From Diphasiastrum complanatum (taxonomy: Eukaryota; Streptophyta; Lycopodiopsida; Lycopodiales; Lycopodiaceae), in the NCBI GenBank assembly GCA_029204225.1, contig CM055103.1, positions 50,505,470 through 50,569,469 of the forward strand: a stretch of DNA of 64,000 nt, in the 5' to 3' direction. The notes below the pieces were generated by a model that was not told the origin of the DNA, did not search any database, and saw nothing but the letters and a program-made list of their open reading frames with translations. The position numbers and the translations under genes were made by a program. Numbering within the stretch: the first letter of the stretch is position 1; the number at the start of each line of letters is the position of its first letter. Below are positions 57,045 to 64,000 of this stretch, piece after piece.

Positions 57045-57500
57045 TGTGTGTGTGTGTGTGTGTACATATATACATATACATATGCATATGCATGTATACA
57101 TATACATATCGATATGTTTGTGTGTGTACACACATATATACATATACATATATAGATGTAAATATAGATATACATCTATACATATACAAATAGGCATCAC
57201 ACATATGAACCATAGCCACATGTGTAGACAGAGACCAGAGAGCAAAGTATTACCACTAATCAAAGTATAAAATGCATGCAAAGAGAGAGATTGATGAAAA
57301 ATCCTCAAGATCTCTTCAAATTGTTCTCACAAAATAAGCTCCAAATTGGAGTATATAAAAAAAGCTTGAGGCTTGGACTGATGGAGAGTATTTGGTAATG
57401 CCAAGAGGGTTGAAAGGTTAACTTGGTGATAATACTGTTGGACTTTTTATCATAGTGGGAATTGACATAAATAAATTAATTTTTTTTGCCCACTGCATGC
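56385..57500. repeat. Pair of direct repeats about 993 bp apart
   Basis: Both copies (about 56385-56545 and 57378-57500) contain GGTAATGCCAAGAGGG, TAACTTGGTGATAATACT, GGGAATTGACA and TTGCCCACTG. They are diverged and may be the terminal repeats of a small element of about 1.1 kb with the CA/TG tract in its middle, or an old local duplication. Confidence 0.6.
57007..57062. repeat. (CA)n-(TG)n palindromic microsatellite
   Basis: About 35 bases of CA followed directly by about 21 of GT, then about 130 bases of TACATA/TATACA words to about 57190. The CA/GT parts are self-complementary. Long frames across it are artefacts of the repeat. Confidence 0.95.
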
Positions 57501-57504
57501 TCTC

Positions 57505-57842
57505 TTTTGTAGAATGATCCACAATACGCAATAATTGAGTTGCATGTTTGTGTCTCAAAACCTCCAATTGCATAACTAGTACGAGGATTTTTTTTTGTGA
57601 GAGATGCAACCCAACTTGGAATGAGATAAATGAATTAGTTGTTCTATGTATGAGGTCCACGACTTGATCTCGGTTGGCGTTCGGGTATACAAGTTGTTCC
57701 TTGTCAATAGCGAGTGTGAAAGGGCATAGTAATCTTGAAGATTGGCAAGGTTGGGCTCCTGGGTATGTGTGGGTGATGACAATTGGTAATTGACAATAAC
57801 TTGTGCTAATGAGTCGGCATGCCAGCATTATAGCATATTATT
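57505..57842. other. No feature seen
   Basis: A 136-codon minus-strand frame (57418-57828) has no recognisable domain. Confidence 0.4.
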
Positions 57843-58543
57843 AGTGAAAGTACTATACTTTAGGACCATAAATGGATCTAGAAAAGATCCACAAGAGTGA
57901 TTGGATGCTTGCTTAACAATCTATCAAAAAACTAGACACAAAAAAGTTGATCGAGATTGGCAATTCGACAAACAACAAGCATTAACAATCAAAAGCATTG
58001 ATAAACATTGAGATCTGAGCCCACACGTGTGTACTTCAGGTTGTAGTACGGCCTTCAAGCTGAGAAACAAGTAGAAATTGATTTGGTTTCATTTGGATCA
58101 CAAAAACTCAATGTACATAGTGAACTAGCTTGAGATTGCCAATGAGCTCCAAAAATATTCTATCTTCTCACTATGGGAGCTTGGAATACATAGCAAATTC
58201 AACTTCCTTCTTGAAGTTAGGTGGATTTCCAACATTTAATAAGGAAGTTAACTCACTGTTCTTGCCCTAAAATGAAACCCTAGCCTAGATCCTAGAGTTA
58301 TGCTTGGTAGGTAGCTAGTTGGTCAAATTTTCACTTTAAACTTAGTTGTAGGTCCTGCAAAGTAGGGATGACCACCAAATAGACATGACCAACTCTCTTG
58401 AATTGACCTAATCTACATTAGGAGTGGGTTTCCACGTGGCATTTTGGCCATACATGTGTGGAACCCAATTATGTACAAAATTTACACTATTCTTCATGGT
58501 CTTTGATCAAGCTAGATTTGCCAATTTTTGGCAATTCTTCACA
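57843..58543 (-). repeat. 3' LTR of element 6 (701 bp)
   Basis: AGTGAAAG (first base mutated) to CTTCACA. CACACGTGTG at 58022-58031. Confidence 0.88.
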
Positions 58544-58567
58544 CTCCTCAAATTTAGCCTGATCTAT

Positions 58568-60738
58568 TTACAACTCTCTTGCCAGATGAATGAATGCTTC
58601 AGAAGTGTCTAAAAACCCAGCTACAAACAAGGAACTTTTGAGACTCCAATAGAGAATGATGTCCATGAAAAATCTTTCACCACCTCTTAAAGGATCCCTT
58701 ACAAGATGTTCCATAGATGTGTCTATATACATGTAGCACACTTCAAAACTAAACATCATGCCAAGCCATGGATTCCAAGGCATTTTGTGCACTTGAAGAT
58801 ACATCAATTGAAAAATTAAGTGCATACACAATGTTGCCAAAGACAACTTGTCTTGCTTGATCCACATGATTGAGCCTTGATGGCTCCATCTTGATACTCA
58901 TGGTTCTTCTTGGAGTCCTCGGGTCTTAAGCTTGCTCCTCCACTTGACTTGACCTTGAAGAGCAAAACACTACCATTATTCCTATCATTGAAATAGGACA
59001 ATATTTGGTCCTTACATTGGAATGATCATGCTCAAAGCATGTGGACCCAAAGATTTCCAATACAAATGATGTTTCATCTTTTATGACACTATTCAAACTA
59101 TTACAAAAATAGTTATCCAATAAAATTGCCTTATCAACAACAAATGGAGATTTGAAAGCATCAATTTTCATTGTCTTGTCATACAAAGTACTAAACATCA
59201 TAGATCTTAAAGATAAGCAACAAGTTACTCCATGTCTACTAATACTGTCCAAAAAGTATTCAACTTGCAAGATGCACACTTGAATGGACAATTTGCATGC
59301 AATTTGATGACTCGGCCATTGTCATTGAGGACTCCCTTGGAACTCTCATGCTTTGAGGCTGATCCTCAAGATCTTCCTCCTTTTGATGCTCCTCCTCAAT
59401 GCAAGCAAAATCACACTTTGCCAAGATCTCCTCTTGAGTGATCTCCTCCTTTGCCAAGCTCATTCTTTCAAAAGCAACACTAGCTTCCAACTTAAACAAT
59501 ATTCCATGTTTAAATCCCTTTGCAATGCAAACATCATTCTTCAAGATGAAACAAACACCATGCTTAAAGTGGACATCCAAACCACTTTCTAAGAGTAGAC
59601 CAACACTAAGCATATTCTTGGTGATTGATGGTACATAAAGGACATTTTCTAGATCCATGCATTTTGAGGATTCTAGACACAAAGATATGGTGCCAACACC
59701 ATCTATCCTACACTCTTCATCATTTGCAGTAAAGACAAACTTTTTAGCATCATTGAATGAGTGTAAGGTTGAGAAAAAGTCCTTTTCACAAGACATGTGG
59801 GAGCTAGCCCCACTGTCGATCCACCAATTGTCTCTTGAATTGCTATTGCTTGTCGGTGAGGATGTAGATGCCATCAAGAATACATCTACTTCATCCTCCT
59901 CCTCCTCCTTTGCAAGGTTTCCTTGTTTGTCCTCCTCCACTTGTGCTCTTAGCCTCTTGTAGCATTCAGATGCATAATGCCCCTTCTTTCCATGAAAGAA
60001 GCATTTTTGCTTTGACTTGTCCTTTGAGCTTGATGCATCATCCTCTTCTTTGGCCTCCTTTGGATGCTTCTTCTTTCCATTGGTCTTCTTTTTGCCCTTG
60101 AATGAGAAATTTGCTTTCTCATCACCATCCTGCAACGACAAGGAACTCATCCTAGATTTTGCATGGAGCATCCTACACTCTTCAGCCACTAATACACTGT
60201 GAAGTTTTTTTATAGTTGGCAAAGTGTCTTGGATGGCAAAACTTTGGACCAAATTTGCAAAGTCATCTCCTAGACCATTAAGGACAATTTGTACAAGCTC
60301 TCCATCATGAATCTTCTCTCCAATGGAAGCCAACTCCCTATTTAGAGACTTGATTCTGAGTACATAATCTTGTGCACTCTCCTCACTTCTCCTCATGCTT
60401 TGCAAAATTTGATTTCTAAGCATAAGAACTCTTGAAGTGTTGCTAGACTCATAGATTGATTTTAAAGACTCCCAAGCCTCTTTATCACTTTTACATGATG
60501 ATACTTCCCTCAAAAGATCATTGCTCATATTCATTATCACACAATGAAGTGCTAGCCTAGATCTCTTATTATATCTCACTAATTCATGTGCACCTAGAGG
60601 TTCATCATCATCCTCAATCAAAAACTCCTAAAGGTCTTGGAGCACCAAAAGTGACTCCATCCTAACCTTCCAAATAGCATAATTTGTAGAATTCAATCTC
60701 TCACTAGCTTCTAGAAGGTATGCTCCAACAGATCCCAT
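58568..60738 (-). pseudogene. Gag-protease pseudogene of element 6
   Basis: The gag start at 60738 (MGSVGAYLLEASERL) is soon followed by a TAG in place of a Tyr codon near 60630. The frame is then open from about 60621 to 59260: gag, knuckle CFFHGKKGHYASEC (second Cys now His, via the Arg codon seen in element 5), protease NWWIDSGASSHM. Relative to element 5 about 40 bases are missing near 59265, which shifts the frame; the integrase C-terminal remnant follows at 59291-58926 and RT scraps at 58867-58568. Between 59285 and 60430 it is nearly identical to 50710-51860. Confidence 0.88.
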
Positions 60739-60770
60739 CTTACTAGTGACTTCTACAAACAAGAAATAGA

Positions 60771-61416
60771 TTTGATTGACTTGAAACTCACAAAGGTCTC
60801 ACACTTGCAGTGTTTCACTCAAATTTGATTTCTACTCCAACAAATGGACTTATAATCAAAGCTGGGATGAAGATAAGATGAAGTGAAAACTACTTTCAAA
60901 CAAATCTTGCCAAGAAATGGATTTGATTGCCTCTAGAAACTCACTAAGGTCTCTCTCTTGTAGTGTTTCACTCAAATCAGATTTCTAATCCAACAAATGG
61001 ACTTATAATATCAGTTCTAGAACTCCCTCACAAAGTTGGAATGAAGATAAGATGATGTGAAATCTACTTACAATCATCTTGCCAATTTTGGCTATTTTTG
61101 GACAATAACATGACTAAATCTCTCTCACACTTTTTGATGTACTCTCAAGACCTGTAAATAAGTTTAGAGGACCTGATTTCAGCCTAGATTACTTAGATCT
61201 AGTGATCCTATGTCAAATCTAATCAATGGCACTCAATCTTGGGTTCAGAGGTGCCCACACATGTGGACAGTACAGATTTGGACCCCTACCAAGTTTGGGA
61301 TCAAATCTCCTCACCAAAATCAAGATTCTAGCTTGCCCTCTCAATACTAGTTTTTAGCACCAAAACTTGCTAAAAATGAATTTGCATTAGATCAATGGCT
61401 TATGCTCTTGTACTTG
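60771..61416 (-). other. Leader of element 6 with partial tandem duplication
   Basis: Same two-copy structure as in element 5, with a small deletion in the first copy, then about 330 bases to the primer site. Confidence 0.75.
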
Positions 61417-61428
61417 GCTCTGATACCA
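61417..61428 (-). other. Primer-binding site of element 6
   Basis: Minus strand TGGTATCAGAGC beside the LTR at 61429. Confidence 0.92.
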
Positions 61429-62132
61429 TGTGAAAGTACTGTACTTTAGGACCATAAATGGATCTAGAAAAGATCCACAAGAGTGATTGGATGCTTGTTT
61501 AACGATCTATCAAAAAACTAGACACAAAAAAGTTGATCTAGATTGGCAATTTGACAAACAACAAGCATTAACAATCAAAAGCATTGATAAACACTGAAAT
61601 TCGAGCCCACACGTGTGTACTTCAGGCTGTAGTATGGTCTTCAAGCTGAGAAACAAGTAGAACTTGATTTGGTTTCATTTGGATCACAAAAACTCAATGT
61701 ACATAGTGAACTAGCTTGAGATTGCCAATGAGCTCCAAAAATATTCTATCTTCTCACTATGGGAGCTTGGAATACATAGCAAATTCGACTTCCTTCTTGA
61801 AGTTAGGTGGATTTCCATGAGCATGTAATAAGGAAGTTAACTCACTCTTCTTGCCCTAAAATGAAACCCTAGCCTAGATCCTAAAGTTATGCTTGGTAGA
61901 TAGCTAGTTGGTCAAATTTTCACCTTAAACATAGCCGTAGGTCCTATAAAGTAAGGATGACCACCAAATAGACTTGACCAACTCTCTTGACTTGACCTAA
62001 CCTACATTAGGAGTGGGTTTCCACTTGGCATTTTGGCCATACATGTGTGAAACCCAATTCTGTACAAAATTTACACTATTCTTCATGGTTTTTTATCAAG
62101 CTAGATTTGCCAATTTTTGGCAATTCTCCACA
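61429..62132 (-). repeat. 5' LTR of element 6 (704 bp)
   Basis: TGTGAAAG to CTCCACA. CACACGTGTG at 61608-61617. Confidence 0.9.
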
Positions 62133-63791
62133 TTTACTAATTATGAGCTAGGCAAAGTCATATTGTCCTGATGTTTGAAGACCTATCAGTTGTATTTTCC
62201 AACAATAAGGGGACAATGGCAACATGCAAAGCAAGATGCTTCATGTGATCAGCCAAAAGCGAGTTTGGTGTATTCCTAGCCATTTGAGGGAGCATGGGAC
62301 TTATAGATCTCTTTTTTATTTTCTTGTGAAGGCAAAGGGGAGATAGAAAGACGGGAAAGAGAAAATACCTATATGAAGCTACATATACTTGATAATTGGG
62401 AGGGGGTGAGGTCCACAAAGCAAGAGGTGGCAAATTTTCTTAAGCGGTGGGCTACCATAAAGCTCACAAAAATATGGAAATTTTTCTACTAGAATACACT
62501 TGATAACTACTACAAAAGTAGAGATTTTTTTTTTCTACGTTTGTATATCGTGCACTAATGTCAACTTTCTAATGCTTTGTTGGATGAAGAGAGTTATGGA
62601 GTGCCCAGAGGAGGGGGTGTGCTAGAGGTCTAGTTCAATCTCATATGACTGGTTGAGGGTTATGACAATGGCCTCAAAGAGTTTGTATTTTTGTTTGTAA
62701 TGCCCAACATATTTAAATTATTTCTCTATACTCTTAGTCTCCACCTATTCTAGCTTAGTCTCAAAAAAGGCTGGACATGACAAAGGAGAAGATTAAGGCC
62801 CTCTTATACAAACTGACTACCAAAGAAAAGAGATTAGAGGAGTATGACACCCTGTCAACCAAAAAAGAGTTGAATCTCTACCTTGTTGTTTCCAAAGCTC
62901 TTGTTGACAGACCCTTCCAATTTATCTATCAATAGACCCTTGTGCCTCATTGAAGTTGGCCTCTATGCCTAGGTTGATTTGTTGTAGCATTCCTAAGTTC
63001 TCTGCTAGTATCTTAGTTTTCTTGTTTGTTTCATTGCAATTTGCCATCACTTGGTTCAAGTGGACTCGGAGGTCTTATGGTTGCTTTTTGTAGTATTCAT
63101 TTTCATCTTGTAGTCTTTTTTGGGTGTGTCATTGGCCTTCTTCATCAGGCTAGCAAGGGGGGGGTCTACCATGTAAGCTTGGTTTTCCATCTCAATGCCC
63201 TTTGCTAGCCACTCATCCCATGGATTTATTTCTTGAATCTTTTGGTGAGCTAGGATGATGTTTACTTCGAAAGATGACACTTATTTATTGTTGTGCAAGA
63301 ATAGTCGTGCAAAGTACTGCTTGGGTGTGGTTATCCACTCAGGTCATGGTGGCTACAAAAAGAATGATTAGGGCGCGGCCTTGGGAGTACACCAGATTGA
63401 GAGAAAATAAAAAGTTAGAAAGACATTGCAAAGTGTATAGTAGTGGACAATTGTGTGGTGTCGTAACAGTGAGTGTTATGGAGATGAAAATGGTGCTGTG
63501 TCATAGTTATGACGATGGTGGTGATGTTGGTAGATGTCACTAATATTTGCCTAAGTGATGTGCACCATTGTCGCATGCCCTACCCAAAAGAACCACTAAA
63601 GAAGTGTTAAACAAAAGTACGTAAAAACGTTATCATTTGCCTATGTGGTATTATCGATCAAGGGTGTGAGGGTTCCTACATGGAAGAAGATGGTGTGTTG
63701 TGTAAGCTAGTTGCATTTGAACCATGTTCTGACCCTTCATGGTTCCGGAACAAGGTCAGAACCAGGTCAGGAAAAAATTGATTTTAGGTGG
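62133..63791. other. No firm gene; one small frame
   Basis: A 52-codon plus-strand frame at 62777-62935 (MTKEKIKALLYKLTTKEKRL) is Lys-rich and helix-like but matches nothing I know. A 74-codon minus-strand frame at 63056-63280 is also unrecognised. No LTR features seen. Confidence 0.35.
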
Positions 63792-63955
63792 TTTTCTTTT
63801 GGCCTGAGCTTTGTTACAGATTTCAAAACAAATGTATCCTGAATTTTCTTTTGGCTTGAGCTTCATTACAGATTCAAAAAGAAAGATGTATACTAAATTT
63901 CCTTTTGGCCTTTAGCTCCTTCGCAGATTCAAAAAGAAACATACACTGAATTTAG
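63792..63955 (+). repeat. Tandem repeat, unit about 53 bp, three copies
   Basis: Copies start at 63792, 63844 and 63898 with TTTTCTTTTGGCCTGAGCTT-like sequence, then ACAGATTCAAAAAGAAA and a TATACTGAA-like end. The array may continue past the window. Confidence 0.85.
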
Positions 63956-64000
63956 TTTTCAAAAAACTATGGCAACTCAATAAATTATGCTTAATAAGTT

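Larger units (their letters stand above)
57843..62132 (-). mobile_element. Copia element 6, second copy of the element 5 family (4290 bp)
   Basis: LTRs at 57843-58543 and 61429-62132, primer site 61417-61428, gag-protease region almost identical to element 5, and the same internal deletions. Flanking bases (TTATT left, TTTAC right) do not match, so no target duplication is seen; the first LTR base has also changed from T to A. Confidence 0.9.

Noticed and set aside
56932-57308. Four overlapping frames rich in His/Thr and Val/Cys
   Set aside because: They are created by the CA/TG and TACATA simple repeats.
57838-62137. Target-site duplication for element 6
   Set aside because: Flanking five bases (TTATT and TTTAC) do not match, and the first LTR base is mutated.
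62158-63543. Frames of 60-91 codons near the right end
   Set aside because: No domain, no splice evidence and no repeat boundary; left unannotated apart from a note.

Overview
This window looks like land-plant nuclear DNA. It is AT-rich and densely packed with Ty1/copia LTR retrotransposons, holds a plant-type GT92 glycosyltransferase gene, and has GT-AG introns of about 80-100 bp. Its large gene-poor blocks of nested elements suggest a big, repeat-rich genome, but the sequence alone does not name the species. The only gene I judge intact and of host function is the intronless GT92 (galactan synthase-like) gene at 22876-24423 on the minus strand. Almost everything else is mobile-element sequence at different stages of decay.

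Layout, left to right. 1-4309: minus-strand Copia element 1, running off the left edge, with its LTR at 3447-4309. 4310-7430: degraded LTR and gag scraps, including two gag pieces facing away from each other. 7440-9480: a 5'-truncated plus-strand Copia with its 3' LTR. 9481-10879 and 17045-17678: an older minus-strand Copia (H1) split by element 2 (10880-17039), a complete Copia with 682-bp LTRs about 99% alike and the target duplication CAAGG. 17678-20324: a Copia of another lineage whose reverse transcriptase is fused in frame to the H1 gag. 20325-20960: a plus-strand Copia start fragment. 22842-24725: the GT92 gene and its flanks. 25489-32028: a foldback (MITE-like) element with palindromic ends, interrupted by a 5.8-kb gag-only gypsy-type element (25594-31369, target duplication ACCGA). 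32029-34389: mostly unique sequence with a mitochondrial-type trnF fragment. 34390-38325: a plus-strand Copia (A) broken by a minus-strand LTR and its RT/RNase H fragment, with a 282-bp duplicated junction. 38326-43350: plus-strand Copia element 4, nearly full coding capacity. 43351-57842: intron-bearing, transposase-like pseudogenes of unfamiliar families, broken by Copia H2 and by the deletion-derivative Copia element 5 (49114-53670, target duplication CCAAA). 57843-62132: Copia element 6, a second copy of the element 5 family. 62133-64000: little recognisable.

How the parts relate: elements 5 and 6 share internal deletions and a damaged gag zinc knuckle, yet keep LTRs, a primer-binding site and a long gag-protease frame, so they look like a non-autonomous family mobilised by relatives resembling elements 2 or 4. 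The palindrome CACACGTGTG (G-box core) occurs 13 times, every time in or beside a Copia LTR or leader, which suggests a shared promoter module. The most unusual material is the gag-only gypsy-type element with its roughly 150-bp tandem array, and the 44-56 kb block of intron-bearing transposase-like genes, including a DUF7869-like frame.
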